64,000 nt of DNA from Mesorhizobium sp. B2-7-2 (GCF_006440775.1 NZ_VFTZ01000028.1:1-64000), one strand, 5' to 3'. Counted from the first letter of the stretch, positions 1 through 8,060 are shown. Notes: generated by a model not told the origin, from the sequence alone. Program-made: numbers and translations.

Positions 1-116
1 TACATGACCGCTCCAGACTTACGCCGCTGCCGCCATTTTGCCTCTTGCCCAAAAGGGGCCGTCCATACATGACGAACTGACTGACGCTTCGGCCAATCTC
101 GAAACTGGGCGACTTT

Positions 117-136
117 GCAAAACGCAAGCGTTTTGC
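117..136. promoter_or_regulatory. Perfect 9-bp inverted repeat upstream of the aldo/keto reductase
   Basis: The arms GCAAAACGC and GCGTTTTGC are perfect complements separated by AA. The element lies 57 bp upstream of the chosen start of the aldo/keto reductase. It could be an operator or the terminator of a gene outside the window; the T-rich tract after it is short and interrupted, so a terminator is less likely. The rest of 1-193 shows no convincing gene. Confidence 0.45.
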
Positions 137-193
137 TTTATACTTGAACTTCCTCCCCGCGCTGTCCGCGCAACCTCCCGTCGGAGACATTTC

Positions 194-1261
194 ATGCATA
201 AACGCCGCCTCGGTCGGACCGATCTCCTTGTTTCGCAAATCTGTCTCGGTTCGATGACCTGGGGTCAGCAGAACACCGAGGCCGAAGGCCACGCGCAGAT
301 GGATCTGGCGTTCTCGCGCGGGGTGAATTTCATCGACACGGCCGAGCTTTACCCGATCCCGCCCAAGGCGGAGACGCAAGGGCGAACCGAGAGGATCATC
401 GGCAGCTGGATGAAGGCCAACCGCAACCGCGACAAGATCATCCTTGCCTCGAAGGTGGTCGGCCGCACGGCCAATACGTGGTTCCGCGGCGATCGTCCGT
501 CGAAGCTGGTCCGCGCCGACATCTTCGACGCGGTCGAGAAATCGCTGGCCAAGCTCGGCACCGACTATATCGACCTCTACCAGATCCACTGGCCGGACCG
601 GGACATTCCGTGGGGTTCGAATCCGACGCGGATCGGAGCGGTGGCGCGCCGGGCCGATGCCGCAGCCGCGCCCGCAGACGAGACACCGGTTGCCGAGACG
701 CTCGCCGTCTTCGATGAGCTGGTGAAAGCCGGCAAGATCCGCCATCTCGGCCTCTCGAACGAAAGCTCCTGGGGCGTCATGCGTTTTGTGTTCGAAGCAG
801 AGAAGGGCGCCGGTCCGCGCGTTGCCTCGTTGCAGAACGCCTATAATCTCGTCAACCGCACCTTCGAGGTGAACCTTGCCGAAGTCTGCGAGCGCGAGGA
901 GATCGCGTTTCTTCCCTATTCGCCGCTGGCGCAGGGTTATCTCACCGGAAAATACGATCATGGGGCGCGACCGCTGGGCTCGCGCTCGCAGCTCTTCAAC
1001 CGCGGTCAGCGCTACGAGACGCCGAACGCGGCGGAGGTGCTGCTTCAATACAATGAACTGGCGCGTTCCTTCGGCATGGAGCCGGCGCTTTTCGCCAACG
1101 CCTATGTGGCGAGTCGGCCCTTTGTGACGGCGAACATCGTCGGTGCCACCAGCGTTGCGCAGCTCGAGACGGCGCTGTCCTCGGTCGACGTCACCTGGAC
1201 GGACGAGATGCAGAAGGCGGTCGACGCCATCCACCAGCGTGTCGGCAATCCGTGTCCTTGA
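194..1261 (+). CDS. Aldo/keto reductase, Tas-like
   Basis: A 355-residue protein of the aldo/keto reductase superfamily, which reduces aldehydes and ketones with NADPH on a TIM barrel. It opens with MHKRRLGRTDLLVSQICLGS, then MTWGQQN and the D-x-A-E-L-Y motif (about residue 41), which carries the catalytic Asp and Tyr. ASKVVGR and the IDLYQIHWPD strand follow. The length and the IHWPD strand fit the Tas subgroup. I chose the ATG at 194 because a GGAGA lies just upstream and the family motif starts directly after it; the reading frame is open further upstream but that part looks unlike a protein. The next gene begins 35 bp downstream, so the two probably share a transcript. The substrate cannot be inferred. 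Confidence 0.9.
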   Translation: MHKRRLGRTDLLVSQICLGSMTWGQQNTEAEGHAQMDLAFSRGVNFIDTAELYPIPPKAETQGRTERIIGSWMKANRNRDKIILASKVVGRTANTWFRGDRPSKLVRADIFDAVEKSLAKLGTDYIDLYQIHWPDRDIPWGSNPTRIGAVARRADAAAAPADETPVAETLAVFDELVKAGKIRHLGLSNESSWGVMRFVFEAEKGAGPRVASLQNAYNLVNRTFEVNLAEVCEREEIAFLPYSPLAQGYLTGKYDHGARPLGSRSQLFNRGQRYETPNAAEVLLQYNELARSFGMEPALFANAYVASRPFVTANIVGATSVAQLETALSSVDVTWTDEMQKAVDAIHQRVGNPCP

Positions 1262-1296
1262 GCGGGAATCGTTTAGAAAACAAAGAGGTGGAGACG

Positions 1297-2565
1297 ATGG
1301 CAGACTTTCCGATCGAGGACGTGCGCGGCAGATTTCCGGCGCTTTCTCTGACTGACGAAGGCCATCGCCGCATCTATCTAGACAATCCCGCCGGCACGCA
1401 GGTGCCGCGAGCGGTGGCCGACGCAGTCGCCCGCTGCCTGCTGACGACCAATGCCAATCTGGGCGGTTTTTTTGAGACTACGGTCGCCGCCCAAAAAGTG
1501 GTCGACGCTGCGCATGCCGCGATGGCTGATTTCCTGAACGCCGCAAGCGTCGAGGAGATCGTCATCGGCGCCAATATGACGACGCTGACCTACCACATGT
1601 CGCGCACCCTCGGCCGCACGATGCAGCCAGGCGACGAGATCATCGTCACGCGCATGGACCACGAGGGCAATGTCTCGCCCTGGCTGCAGCTTGCCGAGGA
1701 TCTCGGCCTGGTCGTGCGCTTCCTGCCGTTCGACGAGCGGAGCTGGCAGGTGGAGGAGGCGGCGCTCAAGGGACTGCTTTCGGAAAAGACGCGGCTTGTC
1801 GCGCTGAACTATGCCTCCAATCTCACCGGCTCGATCAACCGGGTGAAGGCGCTGACGGCGGCAGCTAAACAGGCCGGCGCGCTGGTTTATGTCGATGCCG
1901 TGCAATTCGCGCCGCACGGGCTGGTCGACGTGCAGGCGCTCGGCTGCGATTTCCTGATCTGCTCGGCCTATAAATTCTTCGGGCCGCATATGGGCATCTT
2001 ATGGGGCCGCCGCGACGTCATCGACGCGCTCCAGCCTTACAAATGCCGCTGCTCGTCGAACGTCCTGCCCGAGCGGTTCGAGCTTGGCACGCCGCAGATC
2101 GAGCTGATGGCCGGGTTGACGGCGGCAATCGACTATTTCGCCGATCTCGGCGCTGCCGCCGGCGAGAGCGGGTCGCGCCGGCAGCGGATCGCCAAGGCGT
2201 TCGAGGTCTCGATCGCTTACGAGAACGCGCTGGCCCGAGAATTGATCGAGGGCCTGTCCGACATCGAGGGCCTGGTGATCCACGGCATCACCGATCCGGA
2301 ACGCCTCGCCGAGCGGGTGCCGACCGTTTCCTTCACCGTCGAAGGCATCGCGCCGGAAACGATCGTGCGGCAGATGAATGCCGAGAACATCTTCGTCTGG
2401 TCAGGCCACAATTATGCGTGGGAGGTCGTCCACCAGCTCGGATTACCCGCCGAGCAGGGCGTCGTGCGCATCGGCATCGCGCATTACAACACGGCCGCCG
2501 AGATCGACGAGACGCTGGAGAGCGTGCATCGCGTGATCGCGATGCTGCGGCAGCAGCGTTCGTAG
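1297..2565 (+). CDS. Cysteine desulfurase-like PLP enzyme (class V aminotransferase fold)
   Basis: A 422-residue fold-type I PLP enzyme resembling the cysteine desulfurase-like family related to SufS/Csd. Visible features are YLDNPAGTQVP near residue 27, DHEGNVSPW near 121, the YVDAVQFAPHG aspartate (about 200) that contacts the pyridine nitrogen, and the Schiff-base lysine K226 in CSAYKFFGPH. The C-terminal VRIGIAHYNTAAEID segment is typical of this branch. No SUF or ISC scaffold gene is adjacent, so a housekeeping Fe-S role is unlikely; these stand-alone paralogues are mostly uncharacterised. The start at 1297 is preceded by AGAGGTGGAG; the open frame to 1252 overlaps the previous gene and adds an atypical N-terminus. 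Confidence 0.88.
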   Translation: MADFPIEDVRGRFPALSLTDEGHRRIYLDNPAGTQVPRAVADAVARCLLTTNANLGGFFETTVAAQKVVDAAHAAMADFLNAASVEEIVIGANMTTLTYHMSRTLGRTMQPGDEIIVTRMDHEGNVSPWLQLAEDLGLVVRFLPFDERSWQVEEAALKGLLSEKTRLVALNYASNLTGSINRVKALTAAAKQAGALVYVDAVQFAPHGLVDVQALGCDFLICSAYKFFGPHMGILWGRRDVIDALQPYKCRCSSNVLPERFELGTPQIELMAGLTAAIDYFADLGAAAGESGSRRQRIAKAFEVSIAYENALARELIEGLSDIEGLVIHGITDPERLAERVPTVSFTVEGIAPETIVRQMNAENIFVWSGHNYAWEVVHQLGLPAEQGVVRIGIAHYNTAAEIDETLESVHRVIAMLRQQRS

Positions 2566-2579
2566 TCCTTTAGTTTTAC

Positions 2580-2622
2580 GCAATTCCGGACGGAAAACCG
2601 CTACACACTTTCCTGGAATTGC
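2580..2622. terminator. Hairpin repeat between convergent genes, copy 1
   Basis: GCAATTCC at the left and GGAATTGC at the right are perfect complements around a central part containing GGACGGAAAACCGCT. The same element, almost base for base, recurs at 46174-46216. Both copies sit in short gaps between convergent genes, so a role as bidirectional terminator or 3'-end stabiliser is likely. It is also a dispersed repeat. Confidence 0.6.
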
Positions 2623-2624
2623 TT

Positions 2625-3653
2625 CTAACCCTGCTTGCCGCCGAAGCCGGTGAGGAATGCGGTGAGGTTGTCGCCGAGCGCATCGCAGAGATAGCCGCCT
2701 TCCTGGACAATGACCGTCGGCAGGCCGAGCCCGGCTATCGCTTCGCCGATGCGCGAGAAGCCAGGCGTCGTCACCGACAGGCCGCCGAACGGATCGCCCT
2801 CGAAAGCGTCGAGGCCGAGCGCCACGACCAGCGCTTCCGGCGCGAAGGCGCGGATGCGCTGGAAGGCCGTCGCCAACGCTCCGAGAAAGGCCGCGTCGCC
2901 GGACTTGCGCGGCAGCGGCAAGTTGAGATTGTAGCCGAGGCCGGGACCTTCGCCGCGCTCGTCTGCATATCCCCAAAAGAACGGGTAGAAGCGCACCGGA
3001 TCGGCGTGCAGCGAGACGGTCAGCACGTCGGGGCGGGCATAGAAGATCCCTTGCGTGCCGTTGCCGTGGTGGAGGTCGACATCGAGGATGGCGACGCGGG
3101 CGGCGTTCTTGCGCAGCACCTGCGCTGCGACGGCAGAATTGTTGATGAAGCAGAAGCCGCCGGCGACATCGGCGAAGGCATGATGGCCGGGCGGGCGGCA
3201 GAGCGCATAGGCTGAAGGCGCGCCGGCCATCACCGCTTCGGCAGCTTCCACCGCGCTCCAGGCGCTCCACAGCGCGCTGTTCCAGGTCTCGGCCGAAATA
3301 GGGCAGGCGGTGTCGGCCATGTGGTAGCCGGCCTGGCCGACAGCAGAGGCTGGATAAGAGCCGTTGCGGGCGATCGGGTGGATGTTCGGGATGACTTCCG
3401 CCGAGGCGCCTTCGATGCGCTGCCAGCGCGCAAAAATGTGCTCGAGGAAGTCGAGATATTCAGGCGTGTGCACCGCGGCGATCGGGCCAAGCCCATGATT
3501 GCCTGGACGTTCGATCGTCAAGCCGGTTGATCTTGCGCCGGCTAACAACCGTTCGATCCGCTCCGGCTTTTCCGGGTTGGGCTGCGGTGCCCCGCTGGAG
3601 AGGAAAGCCTTGGGATGATGGCGTTTCTGCTCCTCGGCATAGAAGGCTTTCAT
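2625..3653 (-). CDS. Histone-deacetylase-family hydrolase, probably acetylpolyamine amidohydrolase
   Basis: A 342-residue zinc hydrolase of the arginase/deacetylase fold, which removes acetyl groups from amines. The charge-relay histidines lie in CRPPGHHAF (about 157-158), followed by FCFINNSAVAA. The zinc ligands are in ILDVDLHHGNGTQ (D193 and H195) and a third Asp in GLDAFEGDP near residue 280. The length is close to bacterial acetylpolyamine amidohydrolases. I chose the ATG at 3653 because GGAGG lies 7 bases upstream; an ATG at 3659 would overlap the previous gene by 4 bp. It lies directly behind an SSAT-like acetyltransferase, and the two look translationally coupled. An acetoin-utilisation role (AcuC) is the main alternative. 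Confidence 0.88.
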   Translation of the reverse strand: MKAFYAEEQKRHHPKAFLSSGAPQPNPEKPERIERLLAGARSTGLTIERPGNHGLGPIAAVHTPEYLDFLEHIFARWQRIEGASAEVIPNIHPIARNGSYPASAVGQAGYHMADTACPISAETWNSALWSAWSAVEAAEAVMAGAPSAYALCRPPGHHAFADVAGGFCFINNSAVAAQVLRKNAARVAILDVDLHHGNGTQGIFYARPDVLTVSLHADPVRFYPFFWGYADERGEGPGLGYNLNLPLPRKSGDAAFLGALATAFQRIRAFAPEALVVALGLDAFEGDPFGGLSVTTPGFSRIGEAIAGLGLPTVIVQEGGYLCDALGDNLTAFLTGFGGKQG

Positions 3654-3655
3654 CG

Positions 3656-4159
3656 TCATTCCTCCCGCGTATCGGCAAAGGCGAAAAAGGCATCGCCGAC
3701 GATTTTCTGCACCTGCTCGTAGCTCGACCGGCCGATGCCCAGTCTTTCGTAGAAAGCCTTGGCCGTCTCATTGTCGGTGTCGACGGACAGCCTCAGATAG
3801 CCACCGCCCGCCGCGCGGCACTCCTTCGCCACGCGTCTAAGCAGTTTTTCGCCGATGCGGCGGCCGCGGAAGCGATCCTCGACATAAAGGTCCTGCACAT
3901 AGACGCCGGGACGGCCCATCCAGGTCGAGAAGATCGGAAAATGCAGGCAAAGCCCGGCGAACTCGCCGTCGATCTCGGCGATCAGGGTCGAGAAAGCGGG
4001 ATTGGCGCCGAAGCCGTAGCGGCGCAGATCCTCGGGCGTCGAGGTGATTTCCTGATGCGCGCCGATATGGGTGCCGAGGCGCAGCAGGGCGGCATGGATG
4101 ATTTCGACATCGTTGATGGTGCCAGGGCGGAGGGTGACGGCTTGCGAGGGATTGCTCAC
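3656..4159 (-). CDS. GNAT acetyltransferase resembling diamine acetyltransferase (SSAT)
   Basis: A 167-residue GNAT-fold acetyltransferase using acetyl-CoA. The segment FSTWMGRPGVYVQDLYVEDR followed by FRGRRIGEKLL (about residues 78-108) has the layout of spermidine/spermine and thialysine acetyltransferases: an F/YSTW strand, a DLYV strand, then the R-G-x-G-type CoA pyrophosphate loop. Here the loop is RGRRIG rather than the usual RGKGIG. The C-terminal ETAKAFYERLGI helix is standard GNAT. It is followed immediately by the deacetylase-family gene. The nested palindrome at 4181-4334 separates it from the aminotransferase upstream. Substrate assignment to polyamines is inferred from similarity and context only. 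Confidence 0.85.
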   Translation of the reverse strand: MSNPSQAVTLRPGTINDVEIIHAALLRLGTHIGAHQEITSTPEDLRRYGFGANPAFSTLIAEIDGEFAGLCLHFPIFSTWMGRPGVYVQDLYVEDRFRGRRIGEKLLRRVAKECRAAGGGYLRLSVDTDNETAKAFYERLGIGRSSYEQVQKIVGDAFFAFADTREE

Positions 4160-4180
4160 TGTGAGCGTGGCGCCCAGGCG

Positions 4181-4334
4181 CCCCCCTCTGGCCTGCCGGC
4201 CATCTCCCCCTCAAGGGGGGAGATCAGCAGCTTCGGCGCTGCCGCCGATTCTGCAACGCTGAAAATTGGCGAAATCGAAAAACACAGCTGATCTCCCCCC
4301 TTGAGGGGGAGATGGCCGGCAGGCCAGAGGGGGG
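4181..4334. repeat. Large nested palindrome (dispersed intergenic repeat)
   Basis: Two arms of about 48 bp (4181-4228 and 4287-4334) are near-perfect reverse complements around a 58-bp spacer. Each arm also contains its own inner palindrome built on CTCCCCCTCAAGGGGGGAG. The whole resembles RIME-type mosaic elements of rhizobia, though I cannot confirm family membership. It falls between the aminotransferase and the acetyltransferase on the minus strand and could attenuate or stabilise their shared transcript. Confidence 0.75.
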
Positions 4335-4381
4335 TGCGAAGGATCGCAAGCATCTCAGATTGGCTTTGCCTCAAAACGCCA

Positions 4382-5764
4382 CTATCCCTCCACCGGCAGA
4401 TCGAGTTCCTCCGCCAGAGCCGCCAGCGAATCTCCGATGATGGAAATCATCTCGCCGATCTGGTTTCTGGTGATGATCATCGGCGGCGCCACCATGAAAT
4501 TGTCGCCGTCGACGCCGCCCTTGACCTTGCGGCCGTAGATGATCAGGCCGCGCGCATAGGCGTGGTCGAGCAGGCGCTGCGTCGCCTTGCTGGCCGGGTC
4601 GATGGGCTTCAAAGTCTCGGGATCGGCGACCATTTCGGCGCCGGTGAGCAGACCCTTGCCGCGCACGTCGGCGATGAATGGGAAGCGCTTTTGCAAGCCT
4701 TTCAACTCTGCCATCAGCACGTCACCCATGGCAGCGGCGTTGGCGATGAGATCGAGCCGGTCCATCTCGCCGAGCACGGCGAGGCCGGCGGCGCAGGCGA
4801 GCGGATTGCCGGCATAGGTGTGGCCATGCTGGAAACCGCCGGAGGCCAGCAGCGGCTCGACCAGGCGCATCGGCGCGGCGAGGGCGCCGAGTGGCGCGTA
4901 ACCCGAGCCCAGCCCCTTCGAGAGGGCGACGATGTCGGGCCTGCAGTTCCAGTGATCGCCGCCGAGGAACTTGCCTGTCCTGCCGGCGCCGCTCATCACT
5001 TCGTCATGAATCAGAAGAATGCCGTAGCGGTCGCAGATTTCGCGGATGCGCGGATAGTAGCTGTCGGGCGCGACAAGGGCTGCGGTCGCAGCACCGCCGA
5101 CCGGCTCCATGATGAAGGCCAAAACGCTTTCAGGGCCTTCTGCGACAATCTTTTCCTCCAGCATGTCGGCATAGCGGATGCCGCGCTGTTCCATCGAAAG
5201 GTTGTCGCGGTCGCGCCAGGCGGTCGGCGCGGGCACCGTCGGCATCACCCGCATCATCGGCGTGAAGGTCTCGGCGAGCGCATCGTCGCCGGTGACGGAA
5301 AGCGAGCCCAGCGTGCCGCCATGATAGGAGGGGAAGCGGGCGATCACCTTCCAGCGCTTCGGCTGGCCGGTGGCGACCGCCCATTGGCGGGCAAGCTTGA
5401 TGCAGGATTCGGTCGCTTCGGAACCACCGGAAACAAAGAAGATGCGGTCCATGCCTTCGGGCAGCTTGCCGGCCAGCGCGCGCGCCAGCTCTTCGGCGGG
5501 CTCGTTCTCGAAATGCAGCCGGTAGGCAAAAGTGGTCCTGTCCATCTGCCGCTTCATGGCGTCGAGTACGTTGCGGTTGGAGTGGCCGATATTAGCGACC
5601 ATCGGCCCGCTCGAGCCGTCGATGAAGCGGCGACCGTCCTTCGTCCACAAATAGATGCCCTCGGCGCGGTCGACGACCGGCCGGCGCAGGCTGGACAAAT
5701 AGAACAGGTGCGACGGCGGCCGCGCATCGGCCTCTGCTGCGGGCTGGACTTCCGGTTTCGACAT
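4382..5764 (-). CDS. Class III (omega) aminotransferase
   Basis: A 460-residue PLP-dependent class III aminotransferase, the fold that transaminates omega-amino groups such as those of beta-alanine, GABA or diamines. Visible are GRRFIDGSSGPMVANIGHSN near residue 55, FVSGGSEATESC (phosphate cup), the LLIHDEVMSGAGRTG aspartate motif, and the Schiff-base lysine in ALSKGLGSGYAP (about residue 283). The start at 5764 leaves one base after the upstream gene and has GGAAAG at good distance; an in-frame ATG at 5797 would overlap that gene by 32 bp. The tight spacing marks an operon with the dimethylformamidase-like gene. The amino donor is not determinable from sequence. Confidence 0.92.
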   Translation of the reverse strand: MSKPEVQPAAEADARPPSHLFYLSSLRRPVVDRAEGIYLWTKDGRRFIDGSSGPMVANIGHSNRNVLDAMKRQMDRTTFAYRLHFENEPAEELARALAGKLPEGMDRIFFVSGGSEATESCIKLARQWAVATGQPKRWKVIARFPSYHGGTLGSLSVTGDDALAETFTPMMRVMPTVPAPTAWRDRDNLSMEQRGIRYADMLEEKIVAEGPESVLAFIMEPVGGAATAALVAPDSYYPRIREICDRYGILLIHDEVMSGAGRTGKFLGGDHWNCRPDIVALSKGLGSGYAPLGALAAPMRLVEPLLASGGFQHGHTYAGNPLACAAGLAVLGEMDRLDLIANAAAMGDVLMAELKGLQKRFPFIADVRGKGLLTGAEMVADPETLKPIDPASKATQRLLDHAYARGLIIYGRKVKGGVDGDNFMVAPPMIITRNQIGEMISIIGDSLAALAEELDLPVEG

Positions 5765-5765
5765 G

Positions 5766-7406
5766 TCAGGACTTTCCGAGATAGCGGTCGAGAACATTTT
5801 TGGTCACGCGTTCGACCATCGCGTCCTGCCTTAGCAGGCCGGCGACCCATTCGCAGCTTCCGGCGTGGAAGACCTCGCCCTTGCCGCGCGGGAAATTGAC
5901 GATCATGCCGTTGCCGCGCTTGACCTTGTCGAGATTGGCGTCGTTCGCCTCGCCTAACAAGGTCTCGGCGGTGAAGCGTCCGTCCTCGTCGGCGAGGAAC
6001 TGGTCTTCGATCGGGACGTCGGCGCTTTCCTCGACCTGGCTCGCCATGCCGACGGCCAACACCTGCAAGCCGTCCGGCGCGCCGCTGGTCGCGGTCGGGT
6101 AGGGCAGGCCGCCGCGGATCTCGAAATCCAATCCGTCGACCTCATAGCCATAGACATGGCTGTCGGCGCCGAGCAGGTCGCCATAATAGATGCCGGTGCC
6201 AGCGAAGGCCCAGTGCTCGGGCCGGTAGACCGGGAAGCCGCGCACGCCGCGCGGCGCGCAGCCGCCCCAGCCGGCATAGACGCCTCGCGTCGCATTGAGG
6301 CCGAAGGTGGCGCTGCCTGGACGGCCGATCTCAGGCGCTTCCCAGGAATTGGTGGCGCGGGTGACGTCGCCGCCGCGATAGGCGGGATCTTCCGCGCGTG
6401 CCTTGTATTTGTAGCAGACCTGACGGCGGCCTTCGTCCTCCAGCCTCGTCTGCCACATGAAATTGCCGGCGAAGCGTGCCGCATGTCCGCCGCGCTCGAC
6501 ATAGGTGTCGACGGCGTCGCGCATCTCCCAGGTCCAGTACTCGTCGTGGCCGACGAAGACGACACAGTCATAGCCGTCGAGGATTTCGGGCGAGAAATGC
6601 AATTCGTGCTGGCTGGCGAGATCGACCTGATAGCCGGCGCGTTCGGCGAAGCGGAAGAAATGGCTGTCATAGCTCGCCCAGCCTGAAGAGGCGTATTTCT
6701 TCGAATGCCCGGTGGCGAAAGCCCATTCCATGTGCGGGTAACGCGGCACGGTCTTCGGCGGCACCGCGACTTCCAGCGGTACGCGCGGCGCATCCTTGGG
6801 CAGCACCACGAAGCCGCGGCACCAGGGGCGCTCAATCGACACTGTCGTCGCGTACTGGTCGCGGTTCGGGCCGGTGATGCCCTGATAGTGGTTCGAGCCG
6901 CCCCACGTGTTGTAAGCGAGCCAGGTGCCGGTAGCGGCGACCTGCAGCAGGCGGCCGGCTTTTCGGCCGGGCAGGGATGTGACGATGAAGAGATGGTGGC
7001 TATGGGTCGGCGTGCCGTCGCGGCCTTCGGCCGACAGCGTCACGCGATAGGCGCCGGATGGCCAGTCGTCTCCGACGCGGAATTCGAACGAGGCCTCCCA
7101 GCCGCAGCCTTCGACCGAGCATTGGTCGGGCGTATCCTGCCAGCGCGCCGACAGGCCCGCGCCCTCGAAGACTTTTATTTCGCCGTCGCCGTCGCGGATG
7201 ACGGCAAGGCTGAATTGCGGCACCGACGCGCTGACGAAGAGCGTTACCGTCTCGCCCGGACGATAGGAAAACCGGTCGCTGTAGCCCCAGATCTCGCCGC
7301 TGGAACCATCCATGCCCGGCCATTCAAAGTAATGGCCGCGCACCGCCTCGCGGCGCTGCTCGGGCGTCAGCCCGAAATCGGGGAATTCGGTGGGCAGTTG
7401 CGTCAA
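5766..7406 (-). CDS. N,N-dimethylformamidase beta-subunit-like protein
   Basis: A 546-residue protein resembling the large subunit of N,N-dimethylformamidase. The N-terminal half (1-150) looks like a beta-rich domain with SYRPGETVTLFVSA. The C-terminal half has the family's GHDEYWTWEMRD segment near residue 290, AGNFMWQTR, and a long aromatic-rich core. In the characterised enzyme, an iron bound by two tyrosines and one glutamate hydrolyses an amide to an amine and formate. No small-subunit gene is visible next to it, so this is probably one of the stand-alone relatives with unknown substrate. It is the first gene of the minus-strand cluster. The initiator follows a TGTTCC-rich stretch with no strong ribosome site. 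Confidence 0.75.
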   Translation of the reverse strand: MTQLPTEFPDFGLTPEQRREAVRGHYFEWPGMDGSSGEIWGYSDRFSYRPGETVTLFVSASVPQFSLAVIRDGDGEIKVFEGAGLSARWQDTPDQCSVEGCGWEASFEFRVGDDWPSGAYRVTLSAEGRDGTPTHSHHLFIVTSLPGRKAGRLLQVAATGTWLAYNTWGGSNHYQGITGPNRDQYATTVSIERPWCRGFVVLPKDAPRVPLEVAVPPKTVPRYPHMEWAFATGHSKKYASSGWASYDSHFFRFAERAGYQVDLASQHELHFSPEILDGYDCVVFVGHDEYWTWEMRDAVDTYVERGGHAARFAGNFMWQTRLEDEGRRQVCYKYKARAEDPAYRGGDVTRATNSWEAPEIGRPGSATFGLNATRGVYAGWGGCAPRGVRGFPVYRPEHWAFAGTGIYYGDLLGADSHVYGYEVDGLDFEIRGGLPYPTATSGAPDGLQVLAVGMASQVEESADVPIEDQFLADEDGRFTAETLLGEANDANLDKVKRGNGMIVNFPRGKGEVFHAGSCEWVAGLLRQDAMVERVTKNVLDRYLGKS

Positions 7407-7530
7407 GGAACACCTGAGATCACGAGGCCGTCATTGAGACCATTGGCCGGCCAAGCGTCAAATGGAAAGCATCGGGCCAGGGGCGCTTGGCGATGTCCGG
7501 CAAACGAGTTACTTCATCCTCGGGTCTACC

Positions 7531-7654
7531 GATATTCAGGTGAGACCGGCCTGCGAATGGCAGTTCCCTGCGCTTCCGGTGCTCACGTACTTTAAGTACG
7601 CTCCGCTCCGGTTCTCGGGAACCGCCTTTCTCGGCTCGGCCTGACCTGAATCTC
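7531..7654. repeat. Palindromic intergenic element with conserved ends, copy 1
   Basis: This 124-bp element begins GATATTCAGGT and ends ACCTGAATCTC, inverted repeats with one mismatch. A second copy with the same ends and shared interior (CTGCGAAyGGCAG, CTGCGCTTCCGG, TTCTCGG, CTCGGCCTGACCTGAATCTC) is at 41871-42030. This copy has GTACTTTAAGTAC in its centre instead of the longer insert of copy 2. It fills most of the gap between the dimethylformamidase-like gene and the ParB-like gene; the remaining bases of that gap show nothing. Confidence 0.8.
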
Positions 7655-7692
7655 GACAGACCCTGGCGCAAGATTTCCCACAGGGAGCCGAC

Positions 7693-7941
7693 ATGCTGCG
7701 TGTGCAAAAGGTCAAGGTCGACGACATCTACGTGCCGACGGCACGCCGCAAGACGCTGCATCCCGAAACGGTGCGCCGTCTCGCCGAGGATATTCTCGAA
7801 AACGGCATGAAGACGCCGATACAGGTGCGGCACGACGGCAAGCGCCACATCCTGGTCGAGGGGTTGCATAGGCTCGAAGCCGCGAAATGGCTCGGTGAGA
7901 CCACGATCGACGCCTATCTCGTGCAGGCCAAGCGCCACTGA
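7693..7941 (+). CDS. Small stand-alone ParB/Srx-type domain protein
   Basis: An 82-residue protein consisting of only a ParB N-terminal (ParB/sulfiredoxin-like) domain: VDDIYVPTARRKTLHPETVRRLAEDI, then TPIQVRHDGKRHILVEGLHRLEAAKWLG. The G-x-H-R-L-E-A motif is the nucleotide-binding signature of this fold; in ParB it binds CTP. No DNA-binding helix-turn-helix follows and no parA is near, so this is not a chromosome-partition ParB. Its function is unknown. The ATG is preceded by CAGGGAGCC, a good ribosome site. Confidence 0.75.
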   Translation: MLRVQKVKVDDIYVPTARRKTLHPETVRRLAEDILENGMKTPIQVRHDGKRHILVEGLHRLEAAKWLGETTIDAYLVQAKRH

Positions 7942-8060
7942 TTTATCGTTCGCGTCGGGCCCATCAGCGTTAGCGATCGCCTTCCATCAATGCTTTTTGA
8001 TTGACGCTGCCGTACGGGCGGTTAGAGCGTCCCGACATTCCGCGAACGGGATCCTTTACC

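Noticed and set aside
4301..5899. A 532-codon plus-strand frame opposite the aminotransferase
   Set aside because: It is an antisense shadow; the minus-strand product has a full set of aminotransferase motifs.
7531..7654. A tRNA or other structured RNA gene in the palindromic element
   Set aside because: There is no cloverleaf or CCA end, and the second copy differs in the middle by an insert.
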